Source: an uncultured Paracoccaceae bacterium
Lineage (GTDB): Bacteria; Pseudomonadota; Alphaproteobacteria; Rhodobacterales; Rhodobacteraceae
DNA: 64,000 bases
Reading direction: 5' to 3'
Assembly (NCBI GenBank): GCA_947500775.1
Contig: CANMTD010000002.1
Coordinates: forward strand, 62,001-126,000
In this document: piece after piece, positions 9,489-18,411 of the stretch
How positions within the stretch are numbered: the first letter of the stretch is position 1
How the letters are laid out: every line of letters begins with the position of its first letter
Program-made: the position numbers and the translations under genes
The notes under the pieces: generated by a model
Seen by the model: only the letters and a program-made list of their open reading frames with translations
Told to the model about the DNA's origin: nothing
Databases searched by the model: none

Positions 9489-9646
9489 CGATATTCCAGA
9501 TTGCTCATATGGCGGCGTTGATGGCGGGGCTGTCGTCGGTTTCCCTGTTGGATCAATACCGCCGCACCCGGCGCCGGGACCTGTTGGCGCTGGCGGTTTT
9601 GTCGGCAGGGGCCATGCTCAGCAGCCTGCCGGGGATGGGTGGTTAG
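9485..9646 (+). CDS. Small membrane protein of the holin/muramidase cassette
   Basis: A 53-codon gene that starts inside the holin stop codon (ATGA at 9485-9488). The product begins MTIFQIAHMAALMAGLSSVS, has a basic centre DQYRRTRRRD and a second hydrophobic stretch LLALAVLSAGAMLSSLPG. That gives two short membrane segments joined by a strongly positive loop. I do not recognise the family. Its size, topology and coupling suggest an accessory lysis protein, such as a pinholin or antiholin-like partner, but that is inference. The 69 bases after it lead to ccmF. Confidence 0.65.
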   Translation: MTIFQIAHMAALMAGLSSVSLLDQYRRTRRRDLLALAVLSAGAMLSSLPGMGG

Positions 9647-9715
9647 CGCCCTCACGCGAATGTGCCCCCTGTGGCGTGGTACCGCAGTGCGAAACCGTTG
9701 GCCTTTGGAGCGGAT

Positions 9716-11710
9716 ATGCCTAGTATCCGCCACATGATTATTGAACTTGGCCACTTCGCCCTGATCCTCGCCTTTCTGGTTGCCATCGTGCAGGCCGTCA
9801 TCCCGCTTGTCGGCGCGCACAAGGGGTGGGCCAATTGGATGTCTGTCGCCGAACCGGCGGCAAGCGTTCAGTTCCTGTTGACCGCCTTCAGCTTCGGGGC
9901 GCTGACCTATGCGTTCGTCACCTCGGATTTCTCGCTGCAACTGGTGGTTCTGAATTCGCATACGGCCAAGCCGATGCTGTACAAAGTGTCCGGCGTCTGG
10001 GGCAACCACGAAGGGTCTATGTTGCTGTGGGTGCTGATTCTGACGCTGTTCGGCGCCATGGCGGCGTGGTTCGGTGGCAATCTGCCGCCCAGCCTGCGGG
10101 CGCGGGTTCTTAGCGTGCAATCGGCGATATCGGTGGCGTTTTTCGCCTTTATCCTGTTCACCTCGAACCCGTTCACCCGGCTGGCAACGCCGCCCTTTGA
10201 CGGGCAGGACCTGAACCCGCTGTTGCAGGACCCCGGTTTGGCGTTCCATCCGCCGTTCCTGTATCTGGGCTATGTCGGGCTTTCGATCTGTTTCTCTTTC
10301 GCGGTTGCCGCCCTGATCGAGGGGCGCGTGGACGCCGCCTGGGGCCGCTGGGTGCGCCCCTGGACGCTGGCGGCCTGGATTTTCCTGACCATCGGTATCG
10401 GGCTGGGGTCCTGGTGGGCCTATTACGAATTGGGCTGGGGCGGGTTCTGGTTCTGGGACCCGGTTGAAAACGCCAGCTTCATGCCCTGGCTGATCGCCGT
10501 GGCCCTGCTGCATTCGGCGATTGTGGTGGAAAAACGCGAAAGCCTGAAAAGCTGGACCATGCTGCTGGCGATCATGGCCTTCGGGTTTTCGCTGATCGGC
10601 ACTTTCATCGTGCGCTCGGGCGTTATCACCAGCGTGCATGCCTTTGCCAACGATCCCGAACGGGGCGTGTTCATCCTGATGATTCTGGCGGTCTTCATGG
10701 GCGGGGCGCTGGTGCTTTATGCCCTGCGGGCCAGCGCGTTGGAGGCCAAGGGCGTCTTTGGCGTGGTCAGCCGGGAAACCGCGCTGGTGCTGAACAATAT
10801 CCTGCTGGCGGTCGCGGCTTTTGTTGTCTTTATCGGAACAATCTGGCCGTTGATTGCCGAACTGTTCTTTGACCGCAAGCTGTCGGTCGGTCCGCCGTTC
10901 TTCAACATGGCCTTCACCCCCTTCATGGTGGCGCTGGCGCTGATCCTGCCGGTGGGGGCGATCCTGCCGTGGAAACGCGCCCGGCTGGGCCGCGCGTTGG
11001 TGCAGCTGCGCGGGGCCTTTGTGCTGGCGCTGGCGATGGCAAGCGTGGTCTGGGCGATGCAGGCCGAACGCTCGGTGCTGGGGCCGGTGGGGCTGTTTCT
11101 GGGGGCTTGGCTGGTGTCTGGCGCGGCGGTCGATCTGTGGATCAGGTCGGGCCGGGGCGCGATCGGCGACCGGCTGCGCCGCATGCTGCGCCTGCCGCGC
11201 GCTGATTGGGGCAAGGCCGTGGCCCACGCAGGTCTGGGCATCACCATATTCGGCATTGCCGGTCTGCTGGCCTGGCAGCACGAAGATATCCGTGTCACGC
11301 AGATCGGCGACCGGTTCGAAGTGGCGGGATACGGCATCGTGCTGGATTCGGTCGATCGGGTCGAAGGGCCGAATTACCTGTCGACCATGGGCACGATGAC
11401 GGTCTGGCGCGGCAGCAAGCAGATTGCCAAGCTGCACCCCGAAAAACGGATTTATCCGGTCGCCAAAATGCCCACCACCGAGGCGGGGATCGACAGCGGC
11501 ATGTTGCGCGACATCTATCTGGTGATCGGCGATCCGCAACAGGATGGCGGCTGGGCGGTGCGGACCTATATCAAACCGCTGGCCAACTGGATCTGGTCGG
11601 GCGCGATCATCATGGCGCTGGGCGGCGGGCTGAGCCTGAGCGACCGTCGTTACCGTGTCGCGGCGGGGGCACGGAAGACTGGCGCTGCCGCGCCGGTTCC
11701 GGCAGAATAG
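9716..11710 (+). CDS. ccmF: Heme lyase CcmF
   Basis: Large multi-pass inner-membrane component of the system I heme ligation complex, attaching heme to apocytochrome c with CcmH. Many hydrophobic helices surround the tryptophan-rich WWD-type domain GWGGFWFWDPVENASF (near residue 240). The conserved N-terminal block GVWGNHEGSMLLW sits near residue 95. GGAG at 9707-9710 fits the ATG at 9716 (664 residues). The family usually starts at the next Met, 9734 (MIIELGHFAL), which lacks a ribosome site, so the extra six residues are uncertain. ccmH follows after four bases. Confidence 0.95.
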   Translation: MPSIRHMIIELGHFALILAFLVAIVQAVIPLVGAHKGWANWMSVAEPAASVQFLLTAFSFGALTYAFVTSDFSLQLVVLNSHTAKPMLYKVSGVWGNHEGSMLLWVLILTLFGAMAAWFGGNLPPSLRARVLSVQSAISVAFFAFILFTSNPFTRLATPPFDGQDLNPLLQDPGLAFHPPFLYLGYVGLSICFSFAVAALIEGRVDAAWGRWVRPWTLAAWIFLTIGIGLGSWWAYYELGWGGFWFWDPVENASFMPWLIAVALLHSAIVVEKRESLKSWTMLLAIMAFGFSLIGTFIVRSGVITSVHAFANDPERGVFILMILAVFMGGALVLYALRASALEAKGVFGVVSRETALVLNNILLAVAAFVVFIGTIWPLIAELFFDRKLSVGPPFFNMAFTPFMVALALILPVGAILPWKRARLGRALVQLRGAFVLALAMASVVWAMQAERSVLGPVGLFLGAWLVSGAAVDLWIRSGRGAIGDRLRRMLRLPRADWGKAVAHAGLGITIFGIAGLLAWQHEDIRVTQIGDRFEVAGYGIVLDSVDRVEGPNYLSTMGTMTVWRGSKQIAKLHPEKRIYPVAKMPTTEAGIDSGMLRDIYLVIGDPQQDGGWAVRTYIKPLANWIWSGAIIMALGGGLSLSDRRYRVAAGARKTGAAAPVPAE

Positions 11711-11714
11711 GGCA

Positions 11715-12173
11715 ATGTTGCGCAATATAATCCTGAGCCTTGGCCTGTTGCTGGCCATTCCCGCCTTTGCGGTCGAACCGGACGAGGTGCTGGGCGACCC
11801 CGCATTGGAATCGCGCGCGCGCGAACTGTCAAAGGGGCTGCGCTGTCTGGTCTGCCGCAACGAAAACATCGACGAATCCAACGCCGAACTGGCCCGCGAC
11901 CTGCGGGTTCTGGTACGCGAACGGCTGGTTGCAGGTGACAGCGACCCGCAGGTGATCGATTTCATCGTCAACCGTTACGGCGAATACGTGCTGTTGCGCC
12001 CCACCACCGGTGGCGCAAACCTGATGCTGTGGATCGCGGGGCCGGTTCTGTTGCTGGTCGCACTGGGCGTGGGGGCCGGATACGTGCGGTCGCGCCGCCG
12101 CGCGGGCGAGACCCCGCAGGATCAGCTTAGCGAAGATGAACAGGCCCGGTTGAAAGAAATCATGGGCGAATGA
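11715..12173 (+). CDS. ccmH: Cytochrome c-type biogenesis protein CcmH (CcmL/CycL type)
   Basis: Periplasm-facing thiol protein that keeps the apocytochrome CXXCH cysteines reduced for heme attachment. A signal peptide (MLRNIILSLGLLLAIPAFA) is followed by the redox motif LRCLVCRNENI near residue 44, the DPQVIDFIVNRYGEYVLL block, one C-terminal membrane helix and an acidic tail. The length of 152 residues fits the short form that lacks the TPR (CcmI/CycH) extension; no CcmI gene is seen next to it. The ATG at 11715 follows an AGGG stretch at the end of ccmF. Confidence 0.94.
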   Translation: MLRNIILSLGLLLAIPAFAVEPDEVLGDPALESRARELSKGLRCLVCRNENIDESNAELARDLRVLVRERLVAGDSDPQVIDFIVNRYGEYVLLRPTTGGANLMLWIAGPVLLLVALGVGAGYVRSRRRAGETPQDQLSEDEQARLKEIMGE

Positions 12174-12244
12174 CCCGGCGTCTTGCTTTCCTTGCCAAGT
12201 GACGTCTCTATGCTGTCCGAAACATCTGGATTTGGAGACGAGCG

Positions 12245-13021
12245 ATGGAATATCAGACCATCCTGCTGACCATCGAAGACGACCTTGCGGTGCTGACGCT
12301 GAACCGCGCGGACGTGATGAACGCGCTGAACACGCAGATGCGGGCCGAGATTCTGCATGCCGTCAAAACCGCCGAAAAAAATGCCCGCGCGCTGGTTCTG
12401 ACCGGGGCGGGGCGGGCGTTTTGTTCGGGGCAGGATCTGGGCGATGGCGGCAATGCCGCCAGTCTGGATCTGGAGCGCACGCTGCGCGATGAATATGAAC
12501 CGATGCTGCGCGCGATCTATGAATGCGAAATTCCCACCATCGCGGCGGTGAATGGTGCGGCTGCCGGGGCGGGCGCCAATCTGGCGCTGGCCACAGATGT
12601 GGTGATCGCCACGGAAAGTGCCGTGTTCCTGCAGGCCTTTACCCGGATCGGGTTGATCCCGGATGCCGGTGGCACTTATTGGCTGCCGCGTCAGATGGGC
12701 GTGGCCAAGGCGATGGGGGCGGCACTGTTTGCCGAACCAATCAGCGCGCGTCAGGCCGCCGACTGGGGCATGATATGGGAGGCGGTGCCCGACGACAGCT
12801 TTGCCGCCCATTGGCAGGCCCGCGCGGCAAAACTGGCCTCGGGTCCGACGGCGGCCTATCGCGGGGTCAAACAGGCGATCCGCGCGTCCTATGAAAACAC
12901 GCTGGCCCAGCAACTGACGCTTGAGGCGCGGCTGCAAGGGGCCAGCGGCAAGACCCGCGATTTCAAAGAGGGCGTCGTCGCCTTTCTGGAAAAACGCCCC
13001 GCGCGCTACGAAGGGCGCTAA
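12245..13021 (+). CDS. Enoyl-CoA hydratase/isomerase family protein (PaaG-like)
   Basis: Crotonase-fold enzyme of 258 residues acting on CoA thioesters. The oxyanion-hole segments are GRAFCSGQDLGD (about residues 56-67) and NGAAAGAGANLALATD (about 103-118). The substrate-side block is GLIPDAGGTYWLPR. The wording FCSGQDL and DAGGTYWLPR is closest to PaaG, the epoxyphenylacetyl-CoA isomerase, but no other phenylacetate genes are nearby, so a general enoyl-CoA hydratase remains possible. The ATG at 12245 follows GGAGACGAGCG. It converges on eda, with only four bases between the stops. Confidence 0.85.
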   Translation: MEYQTILLTIEDDLAVLTLNRADVMNALNTQMRAEILHAVKTAEKNARALVLTGAGRAFCSGQDLGDGGNAASLDLERTLRDEYEPMLRAIYECEIPTIAAVNGAAAGAGANLALATDVVIATESAVFLQAFTRIGLIPDAGGTYWLPRQMGVAKAMGAALFAEPISARQAADWGMIWEAVPDDSFAAHWQARAAKLASGPTAAYRGVKQAIRASYENTLAQQLTLEARLQGASGKTRDFKEGVVAFLEKRPARYEGR

Positions 13022-13025
13022 GCGG

Positions 13026-13670
13026 TCAGGCTTCCAGCTCTGACGCCTCTTGCGCCAGTTTGGTGATGCCGTCCCAATCACCGGCCAGCACCAGATCGCG
13101 GGGGGCGACCCAGGACCCACCGACGCACAGCGTATTGTCCAGCCGCAGATAATCGCGCGCGTTGGACAGCGACACGCCGCCGGTGGGGCAGAACCGCACC
13201 TGCGGGATCGGTGCGCCGATGGCCTTCAGCGCCTTGGCCCCGCCATTCGCCTCGGCCGGAAAAAATTTCTGAACGGTAAAGCCGCGTTCCAGCAGGCGCA
13301 TCGCCTCGGACGCGGTGGCGGAACCGGGCAGCAGCGGCAGGTCGTTGGCCGCACAGGCATCCAACAGACGGTCGGTCGCCCCGGGCGACACGCCGAAGAG
13401 GGCACCGGCCTTTTTGGCGGCTTCGACATCGGCGGGGGTCAACAGGGTGCCCGCGCCCACAACGCCGCCTTCGACCTGTGCCATTTCGTGGATCACATCC
13501 AGCGCGGCGGGGGTGCGCAGCGTGACCTCCAGCGCGGGCAGGCCCCCGGCGACCAGGGCTGTGGCCAGCGGCTGCGCATGGGCCGCATCGGTCACCACCA
13601 GAACCGGGATCACCGGGGCCAGGCGGCAAATCTCTTCGGTATGTTTGCTGGCGTCTTGGGGGGTCATCAT
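13026..13670 (-). CDS. eda: 2-dehydro-3-deoxyphosphogluconate (KDPG) aldolase
   Basis: Splits KDPG into pyruvate and glyceraldehyde-3-phosphate, the last step of the Entner-Doudoroff pathway; many members also act on 4-hydroxy-2-oxoglutarate. Schiff-base Lys135 is in TVQKFFPAE and the catalytic Glu48 in LEVTLRTP. The phosphate-binding block is CPTGGV. The length of 214 residues is typical. It follows edd by 12 bases and shares its promoter. A second Met at position 2 is an equally good start. Confidence 0.96.
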   Translation of the reverse strand: MMTPQDASKHTEEICRLAPVIPVLVVTDAAHAQPLATALVAGGLPALEVTLRTPAALDVIHEMAQVEGGVVGAGTLLTPADVEAAKKAGALFGVSPGATDRLLDACAANDLPLLPGSATASEAMRLLERGFTVQKFFPAEANGGAKALKAIGAPIPQVRFCPTGGVSLSNARDYLRLDNTLCVGGSWVAPRDLVLAGDWDGITKLAQEASELEA

Positions 13671-13682
13671 GGGCAGGGTTCC

Positions 13683-15488
13683 TTAAACAACGACGCCGGC
13701 GCCCGAGGTGGCAAGGCCGACGTTCTGGCGAAAGACTTCGAACAGGTCGCGGCCCATTCCGGAGGCATTGGCGGTCAGGTCGATGGTGACAGGCACGCGG
13801 TCGGCAAAACCGTCTTCCAACACCTCAAGCGTGCCGTTCTCGGCGTCCAGCCGCATCCGGTCGCCATCGCGCACCCGCGCGACCGGCCCGCCGTCGGCGG
13901 CCTCGGGGCAGACATGGATGGCGGCGGGCACCTTGCCCGAAGCGCCGGACATGCGCCCGTCGGTGACCAGCGCCACCTTCAGCCCGCGATCCTGCAACAC
14001 CGCCAGAACCGGGGTCAGGCCGTGCAGCTCGGGCATGCCCATCGCCTTTGGTCCCTGAAACCGGACCACCACGATGGTGTCTTCGGTAAACTCATCGGCG
14101 CGAAAGGCGGCTTTGACCGCATCCTGATCGTGAAACACCCGCGCGCGGGCGGTGATCACCCGGCGTTCCGGCGCGACGGCCGAGACCTTGATCACCCCGC
14201 GTCCCAGATTGCCGCGCAGGCTTTGCAGCCCGCCGATGGGTTGGAACGGATCGGCGGCGGGGCGCAGGATTTTGTCGTTCTGGCTGTGGGCGGCGCCGGG
14301 CTGCCATTGCAGGGCGCCATCCACCAGTTTGGGTTCGCGGGTATACAACGACAGCCCCCGGCCCGCCACGGTCTGGGTGTCGGGGTGCAGCAACCCGGCC
14401 CCTAACAGCTCGCCGATCATGAAGCCCAGACCGCCTGCCGCGTGGAAATGGTTCACATCGGCCAGACCGTTGGGATAGACCTTGGCCATCAGCGGCGTCA
14501 CCGCGGACAGTTGCGCGAAATCGTCCAGATCCAGAATGATCCCGGCGGCGCGCGCCATCGCGGGCAGATGCAGCACCAGATTGGTCGATCCGCCGGTGGC
14601 CATCAGCCCGACGATACCGTTCACAAACGCCTTTTCGTCCAGCACATGCGCCGCCGGGGTAAAGGCGTTGCCCAATGCGGTGATCGCCAGCGCCCGTTCG
14701 GCCCCGGCCACGGTCAGCGCGTCGCGCAGATCGGTGCCGGGATTGATGAAACTGGCGCCGGGCAGGTGCAGCCCCATGAATTCCATCAGCATCTGGTTGG
14801 TGTTGGCGGTGCCATAGAAGGTGCAGGTGCCCGGCCCGTGATAGCTGGCCATTTCGGCCTCCATCAGCTTGTCGCGGCCGACCTCGCCGGTGGCGAATTT
14901 CTGGCGGACCTTGGCCTTTTCATCGTTGGGCAGGCCGCTGACCATGGGGCCGGCGGGCAGGAACACCGCCGGGATATGGCCAAAGCTGGCCGCCGCGATC
15001 ACCAGCCCCGGCACGATCTTGTCGCAGACCCCCAGAAACACCGCCGCGTCGAATGTGTTGTGGCTTAGCCCGACGCCTGCGGCCAGCGCGATCACGTCGC
15101 GCGAAAACAGCGACAGCTCCATCCCGACCTGGCCCTGGGTGACGCCATCGCACATCGCGGGCACGCCGCCAGCCACCTGCGCCGTGCCGCCGACCGCGCG
15201 GGCGGCCTGTTTGATCAGCGCAGGATAGGTTTCAAACGGCTGATGCGCCGACAGCATGTCGTTATAGGCGGTCACGATCCCCAGATTGGGCGCGCGCGCC
15301 TGGGTCAGCGCGGCTTTGTCGTCGCCCATCGCGGCATAGGCATGGGCCTGATTGGAACAGCTTAGATGCGCGCGGGTGGGGCCCGCCTCGATCAGTTTTT
15401 CCATCTGCGCCAGATAGGCGCCGCGGGTCGGGCGCGACCGTTCGATGATGGCTTCGGTGACCTTGGCGACTGTGCTGTTGATGGTCAT
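13683..15488 (-). CDS. edd: Phosphogluconate dehydratase
   Basis: Iron-sulfur dehydratase that turns 6-phosphogluconate into KDPG, the first committed Entner-Doudoroff step. At 601 residues it is a full-length IlvD/Edd member. Cluster-ligand regions are seen in [12 protein letters not shown] and [11 protein letters not shown], and the C-terminal block [12 protein letters not shown] is present. The Edd-type C-terminal length separates it from dihydroxyacid dehydratase (about 560-615, but with different blocks). AGGAGCGGTCAC before the ATG at 15488 is the ribosome site. The promoter upstream carries a LacI-type palindrome, so sugar-responsive control is likely. Confidence 0.96.
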   Translation of the reverse strand: MTINSTVAKVTEAIIERSRPTRGAYLAQMEKLIEAGPTRAHLSCSNQAHAYAAMGDDKAALTQARAPNLGIVTAYNDMLSAHQPFETYPALIKQAARAVGGTAQVAGGVPAMCDGVTQGQVGMELSLFSRDVIALAAGVGLSHNTFDAAVFLGVCDKIVPGLVIAAASFGHIPAVFLPAGPMVSGLPNDEKAKVRQKFATGEVGRDKLMEAEMASYHGPGTCTFYGTANTNQMLMEFMGLHLPGASFINPGTDLRDALTVAGAERALAITALGNAFTPAAHVLDEKAFVNGIVGLMATGGSTNLVLHLPAMARAAGIILDLDDFAQLSAVTPLMAKVYPNGLADVNHFHAAGGLGFMIGELLGAGLLHPDTQTVAGRGLSLYTREPKLVDGALQWQPGAAHSQNDKILRPAADPFQPIGGLQSLRGNLGRGVIKVSAVAPERRVITARARVFHDQDAVKAAFRADEFTEDTIVVVRFQGPKAMGMPELHGLTPVLAVLQDRGLKVALVTDGRMSGASGKVPAAIHVCPEAADGGPVARVRDGDRMRLDAENGTLEVLEDGFADRVPVTIDLTANASGMGRDLFEVFRQNVGLATSGAGVVV

Positions 15489-15523
15489 GTGACCGCTCCT
15501 GGCTGCATCATGGCTTTGCGCGC

Positions 15524-15552
15524 TCTATAGTTCGTTAGCGCTAACAAATCAA
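15524..15552 (-). promoter_or_regulatory. edd-eda promoter with LacI-family operator
   Basis: On the minus strand TTGATT (15552-15547) and TATAGA (15529-15524) are separated by exactly 17 bp. The perfect palindrome GTTAGCGCTAAC (15534-15545) with a central CG sits between them. This is the form of operator used by LacI/GalR-family repressors, and its place in the spacer suggests direct repression. The repressor gene is not in the window. Confidence 0.75.
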
Positions 15553-15677
15553 ATGGTCAATTTGATGGGATACCGGGGCCAGTATAGGGCATTGGCCGCG
15601 ACATGATATAACGCTTTCGGCTGCCCGGCGATGAACTGGTGCTTTTCCCCGCGCCCCGAACCGACTAGGAGAGGGAT

Positions 15678-16889
15678 ATGAATGAAAGCACCTCTCAGAC
15701 CTCCCGCCCCACCGTCCGTTTGCGCCCGAATGCCGAGGCGCGGGCCATCCGTCACGGGTTTCCCTGGGTCTATGCCAACGAACTGGTGACCGACCGCCGG
15801 ACCAAGGCGATGGCGCCGGGCACCATCGCCGTTCTGGAAGACGCCGACCGGCGGCCGATGGGCACGGTCGCGGTCAACCCCGGATCGAAAATCATCTGCC
15901 GGATGCTAGACCGGGATGAAACGGCCGTTCCTGACACCGATTGGTTCGCCGCCCGTCTGGGCCGCGCGCTGGACATGCGCACCCGCCTGTTCGACGCCCC
16001 GTTCTACCGGCTGATCCATGCCGAGGCGGACGGTCTGCCCGGCGTGGTGATCGACCGCTTCGGCGATCTGGCGGTGATCCAGCCCAATGCCGCCTGGGCC
16101 GAGGCGCTGATTGATCCGCTGACCGAGGCGCTGATCGCGGTGACAGGCGTTGAAACCGTCGTCCTGAACGGCACCGGCCGGGCGCGCAAACCAGAGGGGC
16201 TGGACGAACGGACCGAGGTGCTGCGCGGCGCGGTCGACGGGCCGGTGCCGGTGCCGATGAACGGCGCGACCTATATGGCCGATGTGCTGGGCGGGCAGAA
16301 AACCGGGCTGTTTTTCGATCAACGCCCGAACCATGCCTTTGCCACCCGTCTGGCCTATGGGGCGCGGGTGCTGGATGTGTTTTCCCATGTCGGTGGTTTC
16401 GGGCTGGCCGCTTTGGCGGGGGGCGCGGCGCAGGCTTTGGCCGTCGATGGATCGGCCCCGGCGCTGGCGCTGGCCGAACAGGGCGCGGCGGCCATGGGGA
16501 TGTCCGACCGGTTCACCACCCGCAAGGGCGATGCCTTCGACGTGATGGCCGCGCTGGCCGAAGAGGGCGCGCAATATGATGTGGTCATCTGCGACCCGCC
16601 CGCCTTTGCCCCCAACAAACCGGCGCTTGAGGCGGGGTTGCGCGCCTATGAACGCGTGGCGCGGCTGGCCGCGCCCCTGGTGGCGCCGGGCGGCTATCTG
16701 GGCCTGTGTTCCTGTTCGCATGCCGCCGACCTGTCACGGTTCCGCAATGCCAGCGCGCGGGGCATCGGCCGGGCCGGGCGGCGGGCACAGTTGATCCACA
16801 CCGGGTTTGCCGGGCCGGATCACCCGCTGCTGCCGCAACTGGCCGAAAGCGGATACCTCAAGGCGCTGTTTTTCCGGCTGGCCCCATGA
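15678..16889 (+). CDS. RlmI-like 23S rRNA cytosine-C5 methyltransferase (RSP_2647-type RNA methyltransferase)
   Basis: SAM-dependent RNA methyltransferase with the RlmI layout: an N-terminal PUA-like domain (residues ~10-75), a central RlmI-specific segment (HAEADGLPGVVIDRFGD) and a C-terminal Rossmann domain. SAM motif I is VLDVFSHVGGFGLAAL near residue 230, and the catalytic region has CDPPAFA near 305 and CSCSHA near 345. The length of 403 residues fits. The target in E. coli RlmI is C1962 of 23S rRNA; the same target here is inferred. AGGAGAGGG precedes the ATG. Its stop overlaps the start of a PIN protein gene, a pair I recall as RSP_2647/RSP_2648 in Rhodobacter sphaeroides. Confidence 0.88.
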   Translation: MNESTSQTSRPTVRLRPNAEARAIRHGFPWVYANELVTDRRTKAMAPGTIAVLEDADRRPMGTVAVNPGSKIICRMLDRDETAVPDTDWFAARLGRALDMRTRLFDAPFYRLIHAEADGLPGVVIDRFGDLAVIQPNAAWAEALIDPLTEALIAVTGVETVVLNGTGRARKPEGLDERTEVLRGAVDGPVPVPMNGATYMADVLGGQKTGLFFDQRPNHAFATRLAYGARVLDVFSHVGGFGLAALAGGAAQALAVDGSAPALALAEQGAAAMGMSDRFTTRKGDAFDVMAALAEEGAQYDVVICDPPAFAPNKPALEAGLRAYERVARLAAPLVAPGGYLGLCSCSHAADLSRFRNASARGIGRAGRRAQLIHTGFAGPDHPLLPQLAESGYLKALFFRLAP

Positions 16890-17425
16890 AGGTGATGCTG
16901 GACGCCTGCGTCCTGTATCCAACGGTCCTGCGCGAGATATTGTTGCAGGTCGCGGGGCGGGGGATGTTCACTCCGCTGTGGTCGGCCCGGATTCTGGAAG
17001 AATGGGCCCGTGCGGCGCGCAAGATCGGCCCGACGGGCGAGGCGCAGGCGCGCAGCGAGATCGCGCTGTTGCGCGCGCGCTGGCCCAAGGCCGAGGTGGC
17101 CGAACGGGCAGGGCTGGAGGCGCGGTTGTGGCTGCCCGATCCGGCCGATGTACATGTGCTGGCCGCCGCCATCGCGGGATCAGCCGATCTGATCCTGACC
17201 TTCAACGCCAGGGACTTTCCGCGTGGAACACTGGCCGAAGAAGGGTTGAAACGCGACGGCCCCGACAGTTTCCTGTACGATCTGTGGCTGAAAAATCCCG
17301 ATCCGGTCGAGGCCAGCGTGCACGAGGTTCAGGCCGAAGCCGTGCGCCTGTCGGGCGAGGCGCTGGAGCTGCGCCCGCTGTTGAAACGGGCGCGGTTGCC
17401 CCGGCTGGGCAAGGCGCTTAGCTGA
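16886..17425 (+). CDS. PIN domain-containing protein (RSP_2648 type)
   Basis: Predicted Mg2+-dependent RNase of the PIN fold. The first acidic residue is in MLDACVLYP, a second acidic position is EEWARA (about residue 38), and the later ones are DPADVHVLAAA and LTFNARDFP (about residues 88-112). A C-terminal helical extension to residue 179 is longer than in VapC toxins. It is coupled to the rRNA methyltransferase by ATGA (16886-16889), and no antitoxin gene is next to it, so a toxin role is unlikely. A function in RNA processing alongside the methyltransferase is inference. It converges on the M48 protease gene with an 8-base overlap. Confidence 0.8.
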   Translation: MKVMLDACVLYPTVLREILLQVAGRGMFTPLWSARILEEWARAARKIGPTGEAQARSEIALLRARWPKAEVAERAGLEARLWLPDPADVHVLAAAIAGSADLILTFNARDFPRGTLAEEGLKRDGPDSFLYDLWLKNPDPVEASVHEVQAEAVRLSGEALELRPLLKRARLPRLGKALS

Positions 17426-18104
17426 CGCGCCATTTGTCTTCCAGAACCTGCAGCGCATTGATCCGGTCGGTGGTCTTGGGATGGCTCATCAACCACGCAG
17501 GCGCCACACCGGCGCGGGTGGCGGTCAGCTTTTCAAGCTTGCCGAACAGCGATTTCTGGGGCCCGACCCCGATGCCCGCCTTGGTCAGCAGGGCGGCGGC
17601 ATAGGCGTCGGCCTCGTATTCATCCTTGCGCGACAGGCGGGCGGCCAGCATCGTGGTCAGGAAATTGGCGATATAGATGCCGATGCCCGGAAGGAACCGG
17701 CTGAGCACCATCGCCATCGCGGTGCGCAGCGCATTCTGCCCCGAAAAATCGATCATCCGCCGCCGCGCATGGCCAAGCGCCACATGCCCCAACTCATGCG
17801 CGATCACGCTGGAAAGCTCTTCGGCGGTGACCAGCCCGTCGCGGTATTTCTGGTAAAACCCGCGGGTGATGAAGATGCGCCCGTCCGCCGCGGCCAGCCC
17901 GTTGACCGGATCGATTTCATAGATGTTCACCCGGATGCGCGGCAGATCAAGGGCGGCGGCCATGCGGTCGGTCAGCTGTTTCAGTTCCGGGTCGGCCAGT
18001 TCGGTGGATTTCGCGTCCAGCTCGCGCCCGGTGCGCCAGACCGAAAACCGGTACATGGCAAGGGCGTAAAGGATGGCCAGCAGGATCGGGGTGAATTTGA
18101 TCAT
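17418..18104 (-). CDS. M48 family zinc metalloprotease
   Basis: Membrane-anchored zinc endopeptidase of the HtpX/Ste24 group. A short N-terminal membrane helix (MIKFTPILLAILYALAMYRF) is followed by a cytoplasmic or periplasmic catalytic domain with HELGH near residue 114 and the third ligand region EYEADAYAA near 175. At 228 residues it is compact and lacks the four-helix HtpX membrane domain, so a periplasmic housekeeping protease is more likely. The ATG at 18104 gives a clean membrane helix; an in-frame start at 18191 would add a long tail of unrelated composition. Confidence 0.87.
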   Translation of the reverse strand: MIKFTPILLAILYALAMYRFSVWRTGRELDAKSTELADPELKQLTDRMAAALDLPRIRVNIYEIDPVNGLAAADGRIFITRGFYQKYRDGLVTAEELSSVIAHELGHVALGHARRRMIDFSGQNALRTAMAMVLSRFLPGIGIYIANFLTTMLAARLSRKDEYEADAYAAALLTKAGIGVGPQKSLFGKLEKLTATRAGVAPAWLMSHPKTTDRINALQVLEDKWRVS

Positions 18105-18271
18105 GGGTCTAATATGGGGGAGATGGGGGAAACTGCCAGCCTTGTTGTGGTCGATTGTGGAAAGCGGGCGGGCGGAGCACCTGCGGTGCACATGATGTTT
18201 TGCGCCGGGCCAGGGCCCGTCGCGGTGCCTCCGGCGGGAGTATTGGGGCCAAAAAGAAGCCGGGGGGAGAT

Positions 18272-18345
18272 TGGAGCGGGTGAAGGGAATCGAACCCTCG
18301 TATTCAGCTTGGGAAGCTGCTGCTCTACCATTGAGCTACACCCGC
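18272..18345 (-). tRNA. tRNA-Gly (anticodon CCC)
   Basis: A 74-nt cloverleaf including an encoded CCA end. The acceptor stem GCGGGTG (18345-18339) pairs with CACCCGC (18282-18276). The D arm is GCTC-AATGGTA-GAGC, the anticodon loop is TTCCCAA giving CCC, and the T arm is GAGGG-TTCGATT-CCCTT. The loop and T arm are nearly those of E. coli glyU. The top pair of the anticodon stem is a G-A mismatch. Confidence 0.95.
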
Positions 18346-18411
18346 TTTGCGCGTTTCAGATAGCCAAGGCCGCCGGGGGCGTCAAGGGCTGGTGGCGGGG
18401 CTTTGGTGTGG

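Noticed and set aside
9341-11971. 876-codon open frame on the minus strand over ccmF
   Set aside because: Low-complexity Arg/Gln/His-rich translation typical of an antisense frame; ccmF and ccmH on the plus strand are certain.
16886-17425. VapC-type toxin of a toxin-antitoxin pair
   Set aside because: No antitoxin gene adjoins it, the protein is longer than VapC toxins, and it is coupled to an rRNA methyltransferase gene.
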